Assembly (NCBI RefSeq): GCF_014202075.1
Contig: NZ_JACHFZ010000003.1
Location: forward strand, 62,001 to 126,000
DNA: 64,000 nucleotides
DNA from: Brevundimonas basaltis
GTDB taxonomy: Bacteria > Pseudomonadota > Alphaproteobacteria > Caulobacterales > Caulobacteraceae
Direction of reading: 5' to 3'
Below the pieces are notes generated by a model. It did not search any database. It was not told the origin of the DNA and saw only the letters and a list, made by a program, of their open reading frames with translations. A program made the position numbers and the translations under genes. Every line of letters starts with the position of its first letter. Position 1 is the first letter of the stretch. Shown in pieces: positions 25,765-34,405 of this stretch.

Positions 25765-26679
25765 ATGAGCGACCGGCCGCGCGTCGTCTCGTTCGGCGAA
25801 TGCATGCTCGAACTGTCCCGCCAGGCCGACGGCTCGGCCCGGCTGGCGTTCGGCGGCGACACGTTGAACACCGCCCTCTATATGGCCCGGCTCGGCGCCG
25901 ACGTCGCCTATGCGACGGCGCTCGGCCCCGATCCGTGGTCCGACGAACTGCGCGCCGCCTGGAGCGCCGAAGGCATCGACCTGGACCTCGCCCTCACCGA
26001 TCCCGACCGCGTGCCCGGCCTCTACGCCATCCGCACCGACGACGCAGGCGAGCGCACCTTCACCTACTGGCGGGAGACCAGCGCGGCGCGGAATTTCTTC
26101 GCGCTCCGGGACTCGGCCAGGGCGGCCGAGGCGATGAAGCGGGCCGATCTGTTCTACCTGTCCGGCATCACCCTGTCCCTGTTCGACGACGCCGGCCGCG
26201 CCACCATCCACGCTATCGCCCGGGCGGTGCGCGCCCGGGGCGGCAAGGTCGCCTTCGACCCCAACTACCGGCCGCGCAACTGGCCTTCGCATTCAGCCGC
26301 GCGCGAGGCGGTGGCGGCCTTCCTGCCGCTGGTCGACTGGGCCCTGCCGACCTTCGAGGACGAACAGGCCCTGATGGGCGACGCGACCCCGGCGGACACC
26401 GACGCCCGCTGGCGCGCGGCGGGCGCGTCACTGGTCATCGTCAAACAGGGTCCCGACGGCGCCCTCGCCTCCGACGGCGGTCCGGCCCGGCTGGTCGAGA
26501 CCGCGCCGATCCAGCCGGTCGACACCACCGGCGCCGGCGACAGCTTCAACGCCGCCTGCCTGCACGCCCTGATGTCGGGGGCCGATCTGGTCGCCGCCGT
26601 CGAGGCCGGGCACCGACTGGCCAGACAGGTGATTCAGCACCGGGGTGCGATCATCCCGGTCGACCGGATGCCCCGCTGA
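25765..26679 (+). CDS. kdgK: 2-keto-3-deoxygluconate kinase (PfkB family)
   Basis: A 304-residue sugar kinase. FGECMLEL and GGDTLNTALYMARLG at the N-terminus, FDPNYRP in the middle, and DTTGAGDSFNAA at residues 253-264 (anion hole and catalytic Asp) define a PfkB kinase of the KdgK type. It phosphorylates KDG to KDPG. The aldolase that would split KDPG is not in this window. The start at 25765, preceded by GGAG, leaves 25 bases after the SDR stop. It ends the alginate operon and is convergent with the next gene, with only 7 bases between stops. Confidence 0.92.
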   Translation: MSDRPRVVSFGECMLELSRQADGSARLAFGGDTLNTALYMARLGADVAYATALGPDPWSDELRAAWSAEGIDLDLALTDPDRVPGLYAIRTDDAGERTFTYWRETSAARNFFALRDSARAAEAMKRADLFYLSGITLSLFDDAGRATIHAIARAVRARGGKVAFDPNYRPRNWPSHSAAREAVAAFLPLVDWALPTFEDEQALMGDATPADTDARWRAAGASLVIVKQGPDGALASDGGPARLVETAPIQPVDTTGAGDSFNAACLHALMSGADLVAAVEAGHRLARQVIQHRGAIIPVDRMPR

Positions 26680-26686
26680 AGGGCCC

Positions 26687-27520
26687 TCAGGATTCCGTGG
26701 GCGATGCCTCGACGACAAGGCATTGAAGTTCAGCGATACCGCCGAACCGGCACACGGAGACGTCGCCGATCCCGACCCGATGCACCCCCGTCACCGCCCC
26801 GGTCGAGATCAGCATGCCCTCCGTCAAAGGCCGTCCCCGACGCGCACAATGCTCGAGGAGAAACCGGACGGATTCCAGCGGCCCGCCCGCAAGGCTGGCG
26901 GCTCCGCCCGCACCGACGTGAACGCCATTGACGCGGGTTTCAACCGCGACTTCGCTCATCCGCTCGCGCCATGCAGGCACCTCGTACCCGAGCACGAGTC
27001 CGGCGTGGTTGCCGAAGTCCGAAGCGACCGCCGCCGGCCCCATATCATTGAGCTCCGACAACGGACTCCCGGCGACCTCTACGCCGACGAACATCGCGTC
27101 GATCGCGGCCTGCGCCGCCTCGATCGTCCAGTCCAGACGGACGGGATCGACCGCGCCGATCCGGGCGACGAACTCCGCCTCCACCGCTGCGAATCCACCC
27201 GCGATGGCGGGCACACGCACCGGCGTAACGTCATCAGAGCGCCACAGGCCACGATCGAAGATCGGTCCGGACACACGGTGCACGCCGAGCCTTTCCTGAA
27301 GCGCCACCGGCACGCCCCCAACCTTCCAGCCTGCGATCGTGCCTGGGAACTGTGCGATTGCAGCTTCCTGAATGTTGTAGGCGGCGGCCATGGTCTCCGG
27401 CGGAACGCCCGGGTAGCGCCCGATCGACCGGGCCTGAAGCCGCGCTTCGACAAAGTCTTTGGCGATCTGCGTCGCTTCTTCAGACGCGGGTGGTTTGGCC
27501 AGGGACACAGCAAGCACCAT
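26687..27520 (-). CDS. 2-keto-4-pentenoate hydratase / FAH-fold family enzyme
   Basis: A 277-residue protein of the hydratase-decarboxylase branch of the FAH superfamily. Recognisable blocks are AYNIQEAAIAQFPGTIAGWKVG near the N-terminus, AVEAEFVARIG with metal-ligand glutamates, and GMLISTGAVTGVHRV. Such enzymes hydrate 2-hydroxypenta-2,4-dienoate-type acids in meta-cleavage pathways or act on related keto acids. The ATG at 27520 is preferred to a TTG two codons earlier. It faces kdgK, so it is not in the alginate operon. Whether it handles an alginate-derived keto acid is open. Confidence 0.75.
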   Translation of the reverse strand: MVLAVSLAKPPASEEATQIAKDFVEARLQARSIGRYPGVPPETMAAAYNIQEAAIAQFPGTIAGWKVGGVPVALQERLGVHRVSGPIFDRGLWRSDDVTPVRVPAIAGGFAAVEAEFVARIGAVDPVRLDWTIEAAQAAIDAMFVGVEVAGSPLSELNDMGPAAVASDFGNHAGLVLGYEVPAWRERMSEVAVETRVNGVHVGAGGAASLAGGPLESVRFLLEHCARRGRPLTEGMLISTGAVTGVHRVGIGDVSVCRFGGIAELQCLVVEASPTES

Positions 27521-27996
27521 CGACAACAGGACTGATCCGTCAGGCTAACCCGCGAGGGACGAACCCGATAGCGTCCCGGACGACCTATCGCGCTGATTGA
27601 CAGGTCTCCGCTCCGGCGGAGGTCCGGATCGCTTGCCGTCAGCCCCGGCGGGGTGAGCCCGTGTGACTCGCCAGATCGCGGGACAGCTTGCCCTCGCATG
27701 CACACCGCCGGACCCCCAAGTCCAGGTCTGTGTCCGGGTTAAATCAGGCGGGCGGGTGCGGTTCAACCGGTGGTTGGGGCCGACCGATCGAACCGCTGGC
27801 GTCACTGCGGACCACCATTTTCACCCCTACTCGCAGTTCCAACTGGCGTGAAGTGTGGCAGCAATGAGACAGTCAATGAACGGAAGAGTACGACGACGCA
27901 ATCCCTCGTGACTTTGATAAAATCGTGCGTGAAAGAGCGTTTGGGGGACCATCTGAGCGTCAGATTGGACCAGCGGTTTTATTTGGGAGGACGATC
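27521..27996. other. Divergent promoter region upstream of the second TonB receptor
   Basis: A 476-base gap between a minus-strand hydratase-like gene and a plus-strand TonB receptor. It contains a small hairpin at about 27607-27622 (CTCCGC, TCCG loop, GCGGAG). I see no supported gene. The 3' part (27840-27990) is less GC-rich and should hold the receptor promoter. Confidence 0.4.
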
Positions 27997-30900
27997 ATGC
28001 AATCAGTTTCGGCGAGGGCGCAGCTGCTCCGAACGACAATGTGGGGCGGGGCCTTTGCCGCCGTTGCGTTTTTGGCAACAGGCGCCTCAGCACAGACCGC
28101 GGACCAGGATCCGGTCGCAGAAGACGCTGCCCAGGTTGGCGACATCATTGTTACGGGCTCACGTATCGCGCGAAAGGACTACGTGTCGACCAGCCCGATC
28201 GTGACCGTCAGCCAAGAGGACTTCCAAGCCACCGGCGCCGTTACTATCGACGCACTGATTAATGATCTTCCCCAGTTCGTTCCGTCTATCAATCAGACCT
28301 CGAACAACCCGTCCAACGGCGGTCAAGCCAACATCAACCTTCGCGGCCTGGGCACCCAGCGCACCCTGGTTCTGATGAACGGCCGGCGCGTCGTGCCGTC
28401 CAACTCGAGCGGCGCCGTCGACATCAACATTCTGCCGACGCCGCTGATCCGCAACGTCGAGGTCATCTCGGGCGGCGCCTCGGCCGCTTACGGCTCCGAC
28501 GCCCTCGCGGGCGTGGCCAACTTCATCATCGATAACCGGTTCGAAGGCGTGCAGTTCGACGCCCAGTACGGCGTCACCGATCGCAAGGACGGCGCCACCG
28601 AGAGCTATTCGGTCACCATGGGCGGCGACATCGCCGACGGCCGTGGCAATGCGGTCCTGTCCCTGGGTCACTCGACCCGCGAATTCATCTATAACCGCGA
28701 TCGCGAGTTCTCGCGCATCTCCGGGCCGTCGGGCACCTCCCCGCTGGGCAGCACCGTTTTCGATTCCACCAACCTTCCGAACCAGGCGTTCATCAACGGC
28801 TATTTCGGCTCGCCAACGGTCTGCCCGACGCCGAGCAACGCGGCCGCTCCCTGTATCAGCAACACCGGGTCGTTCGGCTTCAACAACAGCGGTTCGATCT
28901 TCAGCTACACGCAAACGCGCAACTTCGAGAGCCCCGGCGGCATCGACTATGACGGCTTCGCCAACCCGGGCGTCGGCAACTATGTCTACAATACCGGCGC
29001 CCTGAACTATCTGCAGCTGCCGCTGGACCGATGGAATGCCTACGCTGCGGTCGACTATGAGCTGACGCCGGCCGCCGAAATCTACGGTAACCTGCTGTTC
29101 ACCCAGTACGAAGCGGCGCAAGAGCTGGCCGCCACGCCGGCGGCTTCGACCACCGGTTTCCGCGTTCCGTCGACCAACCCCTTCATCACCCCGACCCTGC
29201 GCTCCTTCCTGAACGCCCGGGCGCTGCCGAACAATTCGTTCCGCCTCGACAAACGCTTCACCGAAGTCGGCGGGCGCCGTAGCACCGAAGACTACACCGT
29301 TTACCAGGGCACGACCGGCGTTCGCGGCGACCTTGTCGGCCTGCGCGACTGGACCTACGATATCTACGCCCAGCTCGGCCGCATGGAACGGGTGACTGTC
29401 CAGACCGGCAACATCTCCCGCTCGTCGGTTCAAACCCTGCTGGACGCGGCTGACGGCGGCCGCTCGATCTGCGCGGGCGGCTTCAACCCGTTCGGCGAAT
29501 CCAACCTGTCGCCAGCCTGTATCGCCTACATCTCGCGCACGTCGCAGAATGTCACGGAACAGTACCAGCGGGTTGTCGAGGCCTCGTTGCAAGGCAGCCT
29601 GATGGACCTGCCGGCTGGAGACCTTCGCTTTGCGGCGGGTGTCGGCTATCGCGAGGATTCGTTCGAGTTCCGCCCCGACGCATCGCTCTCGCGCATCAAC
29701 CCCACCGTCACCCGTGCCGACGGCGGCACGACGGGTGGCTCGGAGATCGCCGGCTTCAACCCCAGCCAACCGCTCAAGGGCGAGACCAACACGGTCGAAT
29801 ATTTCGCCGAGTTCCTGGTGCCGCTGGTCTCCAACCTGCCGATGGTTCAACAGCTGGATCTGACGCTCGGCTACCGCTACGGGGACTACAATACGGTCGG
29901 GGGAGTCAGCGCCTACCGGGCTGACCTGGACTGGGAGATCAACGACTTCCTTCGCGCCCGGGGCGGCTATGCGCAGTCGGTTCGTGCGCCGTCGATCGGG
30001 GAACTGTTCGCGCCGCTGAACACCAGCTTCCCCTCGATCGGCGCGCCCTCGCTGACCGGTGTCTCAGGCGACCCCTGCGATGTCCGCAGCAGCTACCGTA
30101 ACGGTCCGAACGCGGCCCAGGTCCGGGCGCTCTGCCTGGCCCAGGGAATCTCGCCGGCGGCCATCAACAGCTTCCAATACTCCAATAACCAGGTGCCCGG
30201 TTTCACCGGCGGCAACCCCGACCTGTTCGAAGAGACCTCGGAGTCGTACACGGCCGGCCTCGTGGTCCGCTCGCCGTTCAGCACGCCGTGGCTGTCGGGG
30301 CTTTCGGCCTCGGCCGATTACTACGACATCACCATCGAGGACGTGATCGGCTCCATCGGCGCGGCGGCCCAGCTTCAGGGCTGCTTCAACTCCGCCGGCC
30401 AGAACCCGACCTACGACCCCAACAACGGCTTCTGCACCCTGTTCCAGCGCGATCCGCTGTCGGGCAGCGTGATCAACGCCCGCGAGCTCAACGCCAACCT
30501 GGCGACGCTCAAGACGTCGGGCGTCGATCTCCAGCTCGACTGGAATTTCGTCATGGAAGACATCGGCCTGCCGGCCTGGGGGGACCTGTCGCTCAATGTC
30601 ATTGTCGGCTGGCTCGAGAACTTCTCCCGCCAGGACGTGGCCGGCGCGCCGATCACCGAGCGGACTGGCACCATCGACAGCGTGTTCGGCAACACCTTCC
30701 CGGAATGGAAGTCGCTGACCTCGGTCAACTGGCGGAACGCGGGCTTCGGCCTCGGGGCCCGCTGGCGCCGGATCGGAGAGATGACCCAGTTCGGCACGGC
30801 GAACGAGATCCCCGAAAAAGACTACTTTGACCTCAACGCCAGCTGGGAGCTGACCGATAGCGTCTCGCTCCGCGCGACCGTGAACAACCTCACGGACGAG

Positions 30901-31002
30901 GATCCGGCGGTGTATTCCCCGGGCGTGCAGGCCAACACCGATCCGTCGACCTACGACACCCTGGGTCGTCGCTACTCGATCGGTCTCACCGCCAAGTTCT
31001 GA
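27997..31002 (+). CDS. TonB-dependent receptor, substrate unknown
   Basis: A 1001-residue outer-membrane receptor. The start at 27997 has TGGGAGG nearby, and a signal peptide ends GASAQ. The TonB box region is VGDIIVTGSRIARKDY. The plug shows TIDALINDLPQFVP, NLRGLGTQRTLVLMNGRRVVP and SGGASAAYGSDALAGVANFI. A barrel with several surface-loop cysteine pairs ends YSIGLTAKF. It belongs to a different subfamily from the receptor at 16070. It is convergent with two oxygenase-like genes and followed by a strong terminator. Its closeness to the alginate cluster suggests a glycan role, but the sequence does not prove one. Confidence 0.9.
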   Translation: MQSVSARAQLLRTTMWGGAFAAVAFLATGASAQTADQDPVAEDAAQVGDIIVTGSRIARKDYVSTSPIVTVSQEDFQATGAVTIDALINDLPQFVPSINQTSNNPSNGGQANINLRGLGTQRTLVLMNGRRVVPSNSSGAVDINILPTPLIRNVEVISGGASAAYGSDALAGVANFIIDNRFEGVQFDAQYGVTDRKDGATESYSVTMGGDIADGRGNAVLSLGHSTREFIYNRDREFSRISGPSGTSPLGSTVFDSTNLPNQAFINGYFGSPTVCPTPSNAAAPCISNTGSFGFNNSGSIFSYTQTRNFESPGGIDYDGFANPGVGNYVYNTGALNYLQLPLDRWNAYAAVDYELTPAAEIYGNLLFTQYEAAQELAATPAASTTGFRVPSTNPFITPTLRSFLNARALPNNSFRLDKRFTEVGGRRSTEDYTVYQGTTGVRGDLVGLRDWTYDIYAQLGRMERVTVQTGNISRSSVQTLLDAADGGRSICAGGFNPFGESNLSPACIAYISRTSQNVTEQYQRVVEASLQGSLMDLPAGDLRFAAGVGYREDSFEFRPDASLSRINPTVTRADGGTTGGSEIAGFNPSQPLKGETNTVEYFAEFLVPLVSNLPMVQQLDLTLGYRYGDYNTVGGVSAYRADLDWEINDFLRARGGYAQSVRAPSIGELFAPLNTSFPSIGAPSLTGVSGDPCDVRSSYRNGPNAAQVRALCLAQGISPAAINSFQYSNNQVPGFTGGNPDLFEETSESYTAGLVVRSPFSTPWLSGLSASADYYDITIEDVIGSIGAAAQLQGCFNSAGQNPTYDPNNGFCTLFQRDPLSGSVINARELNANLATLKTSGVDLQLDWNFVMEDIGLPAWGDLSLNVIVGWLENFSRQDVAGAPITERTGTIDSVFGNTFPEWKSLTSVNWRNAGFGLGARWRRIGEMTQFGTANEIPEKDYFDLNASWELTDSVSLRATVNNLTDEDPAVYSPGVQANTDPSTYDTLGRRYSIGLTAKF

Positions 31003-31028
31003 TCTCCGGATCAGCGCAGACCACAGGA

Positions 31029-31059
31029 CGGCGGGGCTTCGGCCCCGCCGTTTTTCTTT
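31029..31059 (+). terminator. Rho-independent terminator of the TonB receptor
   Basis: A perfect 9-bp GC stem (CGGCGGGGC and its complement) around a TTCG tetraloop, followed by TTTTTCTTT. It is 26 bases after the stop and may also serve the convergent minus-strand gene in part. Confidence 0.92.
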
Positions 31060-31064
31060 CGACG

Positions 31065-31787
31065 TTAGCGAGAGGTGCGAATCCAGCCGGTGATCGAGAG
31101 CCGGGACGCGCCGGCGAAGGCCGTCACCTGCGACACCATATGAGGCTGGGGGGTGCGAAAGATATTCAGGGCGTTGAAGGCCGGCGTGTAGGCCTCGGCC
31201 ACATGTCCGTCGGCATCAAGGAAGGCCAGAAGCCCGCCCCACGATGGACGCCATACCGGCGTGAGGTTCAATACATAGGCCAGTCGCCGACCGGCGCCCG
31301 GCTTCTCATCGTCGTGCTCATTCAGGTAGTGACCCGGCCGGTACCGGGTCGCCTGCGCATCGACATAGGCGAGGTCCGGTTCACCCGAGAGCGCTCGGGC
31401 GAACGACAGGAAGGTCTCACTGTTGAGCCACTCATAGAGCGCCGACAGCGCGGGCGGCAGGTCCGCGCCGGCATCCGCCAGGTCGCTGATCCGCAAGCTC
31501 TCGAACATATAATGAAAGCCTGATCGCGCTTCGCCGTGGGCGGAGGCCAGCAGGGCGGCCCGCGCCGCATCGTCCGCGGCGGCGAAGGCGGGCGCCGGGA
31601 TGTCGATTGTGGAACCGCCGCCCATGGTCGACACCGTCCAGCCGGTCTCGCCAGCGAGCGCCGCTGATAGTCGTTCCACGCCGGGCGGACGCAAAAAGTC
31701 GGGAAGATGGAGCCGCCCGAACCGGTCGAACACCGGCGCCAGACGGGCGGCGTCCAGAGAGCGATCGATGCTGAAGGTTTCGGTCAT
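31065..31787 (-). CDS. 2OG-Fe(II) oxygenase family protein
   Basis: A 240-residue protein with a double-stranded beta-helix dioxygenase pattern. RYRPGHYLNEHDDEK carries the HxD iron ligands, PQPHMVSQV the distal histidine, and SRLSITGW the 2-oxoglutarate-binding arginine. It resembles prolyl-4-hydroxylase-like enzymes. The start overlaps the stop of the upstream TPR-oxygenase gene by ATGA. The target could be a protein or an imported small molecule. Nothing in the sequence decides. Confidence 0.8.
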   Translation of the reverse strand: MTETFSIDRSLDAARLAPVFDRFGRLHLPDFLRPPGVERLSAALAGETGWTVSTMGGGSTIDIPAPAFAAADDAARAALLASAHGEARSGFHYMFESLRISDLADAGADLPPALSALYEWLNSETFLSFARALSGEPDLAYVDAQATRYRPGHYLNEHDDEKPGAGRRLAYVLNLTPVWRPSWGGLLAFLDADGHVAEAYTPAFNALNIFRTPQPHMVSQVTAFAGASRLSITGWIRTSR

Positions 31788-33277
31788 ACGGCTTCCACCG
31801 GCTGGAGATCAAAGGCGACGGTAAGCCGCTCTCCCGGGCCTTCGAACGGTTCAGTGCCATGCCACAGATAGGAGGGAAACAGCACGAGGGTCCCGGCCTC
31901 GGGCCGCACCCAATGCTCAGCCGGCAAGCTGAAAGCCGCGCCGATACGGGCCGCCCCGAACCGCAGCCAGCCGGCCCGGCCGCCGGCGTCGATGTCCGGT
32001 GGAGTTTTGATATAGACGGCCGATGACACCCAGGCGCGCGGGTGGACGTGATCGGTATGCCGCCCCCCCGGTCCCAGCTTGACCGACCAGGCCCCGGCGA
32101 TGCGCCAGTCGCTGCCGAGCGGACGTCCAAGCCAGTCGGGCCTGACGTCGGCGATATAGGCGTCGATCGGGTCGCGGAGCCTCTCGAACAACTGGTCGAT
32201 AGCGGGGTCGCCCACCACGCGGGGGTCGATCCGCGACTGCGCGCCGTTCTGGACCGACTGCTGGAAAGGGTGCGAGCGGAAAGGATGTAGCCGTCGGAGG
32301 GCCGCCGCGGATAGATCGAGCCATGCGACACGCTCCGTCGCGTCCCCGTCCTCCAATCGATAGACCCGGACCAGCCGCCGGTAGTCCTCCGCCGTCAGGG
32401 CTCTGGGGTCCTCCGCCGTCCTCCAGGCGGCCAGCAGCAAGGCTCTGGCGTACTGATCCCCGGGATCGCGCGCCAGCCGTCGCTCCAGACCGGCGATCGC
32501 CTCCTGCGGCCGCTCGCAGGCGATCAAGGCGGAACAGACCGCTAGATCGGCTCGCGGATCTGTGGGGGAAAGGGCCAGAGCGCGCCGGGCGTGCTCGAGA
32601 GAGAGCAACGGATCGAGGCCCGAGGCTGCGGCGGCGGCGGCCAGCGCGACTTCGGCTGACCCTGAACCCAACCACGCGGTCAGGCTGTCGAGCGCCGGCT
32701 GATCGCCCGCCGTGTCCCTCAGGATCGACGACAACAGCAAGGCGGCGTCCTCACGAACCCGGGCCAACGTCGCCAAGGGGACCAGTTCGGAGATCAGGCG
32801 AGGGACGTTCCCGTGCCTCATCCAGGACAACTGGGCCAGATCCCGGAACCCCGGCAGAAAGTCCGGGCGCAGGGCCAGCGCCGCCCGGAACGCGGCCTCG
32901 GCATCGTCCAACCTGCCCTGGGCCATCAGCGCCCGCCCCAGCACCAGTGAAGTTTCCGGAGCCCGTCCGCCCTTCGCCAGCGCCCGGCGCGCCGCCGCCT
33001 CGCTGCCGGCCGCACGACCGCAATCGCCAAGCGCCGCCGCCAGGTTGTGCTCAGCCACAGCGCTGGCGGGCTGCCGGCGCGCCAGCAGCTCCAAGGCCGG
33101 CACCGCTTCGGCGGCTTGCCCCCCGGCCCTGAGCACCGCCGCCAAGGCCCTCAGCGCTTCGTCGGGCGCCGCTGGATCCGACAGCGCCGGCAGCAGCAGC
33201 CGCGTCGCTTCGGTCGCTCGTCCAGTCGCCTGTGCCGCCTTGGCCCGGGCCACCTCACTCGACCAATCCCGAACCAT
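31784..33277 (-). CDS. TPR protein with C-terminal putative 2OG-Fe(II) oxygenase domain
   Basis: A 497-residue protein. TPR-like helical repeats fill residues 1 to about 300 (for example AALGDCGRAAGSEAAARRAL and QGRLDDAEAAFRAALALRP). The C-terminal domain carries the marks of the 2OG-FeII_Oxy_5 family: HPFRSHPFQQSVQ, the HxD pair in GGRHTDHVHPRAW, and the distal histidine in LFPSYLWHGTEPF. The start at 33277 follows a G-rich ribosome site. A longer upstream frame exists but reads as arginine-rich noise. It forms a two-gene operon with the smaller oxygenase and is convergent with the TonB receptor. The substrate is unknown. Confidence 0.85.
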   Translation of the reverse strand: MVRDWSSEVARAKAAQATGRATEATRLLLPALSDPAAPDEALRALAAVLRAGGQAAEAVPALELLARRQPASAVAEHNLAAALGDCGRAAGSEAAARRALAKGGRAPETSLVLGRALMAQGRLDDAEAAFRAALALRPDFLPGFRDLAQLSWMRHGNVPRLISELVPLATLARVREDAALLLSSILRDTAGDQPALDSLTAWLGSGSAEVALAAAAAASGLDPLLSLEHARRALALSPTDPRADLAVCSALIACERPQEAIAGLERRLARDPGDQYARALLLAAWRTAEDPRALTAEDYRRLVRVYRLEDGDATERVAWLDLSAAALRRLHPFRSHPFQQSVQNGAQSRIDPRVVGDPAIDQLFERLRDPIDAYIADVRPDWLGRPLGSDWRIAGAWSVKLGPGGRHTDHVHPRAWVSSAVYIKTPPDIDAGGRAGWLRFGAARIGAAFSLPAEHWVRPEAGTLVLFPSYLWHGTEPFEGPGERLTVAFDLQPVEAV

Positions 33278-33508
33278 CAAACCCCCGTCAGAGTTCGCCC
33301 CCGCTTGGTCGGGGGCGACGGACAGAAACTCTAGCCTCGGCGCGGCGCCAAGAACACAGGGGCCTCGGCTGCGTAACGCTCGCCCCCTCGGCCCTACCCT
33401 TCCCCCTGTCCAAACCTGGCGGATGACCAAACCCATCAACCTGGAGACGGGGATTGACCGGTCGCCCCCGGCGAAGAGGACCGCCGCCGCTGCCGCCGCG
33501 GACGCCGG

Positions 33509-34405
33509 TCACACCCGACCAGCGATCGCGACGGTCGGGGTGGTTATGCCGTGCTCGCGGAAGGCGCGGCGGACCCGCAAGGTCACGTCGGTCTCGAAGC
33601 TCTTTTCATGCACGGCCTCGAACACGTAGGGGCGAGCCGTTATCCGGATCAGCACGAAATTGCCCTCCAGGACCTGGGTCGCCAGCACCGGGGCCGGCCG
33701 GTCCAGGAAGGCGTAGGGACTGGTGAGACAGGCCTCCTGAATCAGGGTCATGGCCAGTTCGACGTCCTGATCCGGCCCTATGAAAAGGGTGAACGGGACC
33801 TGCATCTCGAGGGCGCCGTAGTTTCCGCTGGAGGTGACATCGGTGAGCACCTTGTTGTTCGGGATGGTGATAACGTTGTGGTCCAGGGTGTTCATCCGGA
33901 CGCTACGCAGACCGATCTTGATGACATCGCCGTACTGACCGGCGTATTCGACCCGGTCGCCGACCTGGAACGGTCGGTCGAACATGATGGTCACGCCCGC
34001 GATGACCGCCGCCACCAGGTCGCGCATGGCGAAGCCCACGGCGAAAGCCAAACCCCCGCCGACTACCGTCAAGGCGGTCGCGTCCATCCGCAGGCTCAAC
34101 CGCCCGGCGATCACGATGGCGATCAGATAGACGATGAAGCGCGACGCCGATTCGATCTTCTGGATCGTCGGCCGACGGCTGACGAACCGTTGGCAAAGCG
34201 ACGCGGAGAGGTGCGACAGGCCGCGCAGCAGGACGAGGGCGAGGGCGAACACCACCACCGAAGCCGCAACGCCGCCCCACTGGATGAAGCCGGCCAGCTG
34301 ACCGAGATCGACAGGGTCCTGCGCCCGGGCGACGCCGACGACGGCGAAATTCAGGCCGGCGGCGACCCCGGCGGCGCGCAGAACTCGGGCCGTGCGAGGA
34401 ATCAT
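33509..34405 (-). CDS. MscS-type mechanosensitive channel
   Basis: A 298-residue protein. A signal-like N-terminus (to about residue 28) precedes two membrane helices, then the pore helix TM3 with the glycine/alanine packing pattern VVGGGLAFAVGFAMRDLVAAVI. The MscS beta domain follows (FQVGDRVEYAGQYGDVIKIG and HNVITIPNNKVL), and then the alpha/beta vestibule. It is slightly longer than E. coli MscS. The start overlaps the stop of the large ATPase gene by ATGA, so channel and ATPase are translationally coupled. The channel would open on membrane tension. The partner suggests an added layer of control. Confidence 0.9.
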   Translation of the reverse strand: MIPRTARVLRAAGVAAGLNFAVVGVARAQDPVDLGQLAGFIQWGGVAASVVVFALALVLLRGLSHLSASLCQRFVSRRPTIQKIESASRFIVYLIAIVIAGRLSLRMDATALTVVGGGLAFAVGFAMRDLVAAVIAGVTIMFDRPFQVGDRVEYAGQYGDVIKIGLRSVRMNTLDHNVITIPNNKVLTDVTSSGNYGALEMQVPFTLFIGPDQDVELAMTLIQEACLTSPYAFLDRPAPVLATQVLEGNFVLIRITARPYVFEAVHEKSFETDVTLRVRRAFREHGITTPTVAIAGRV

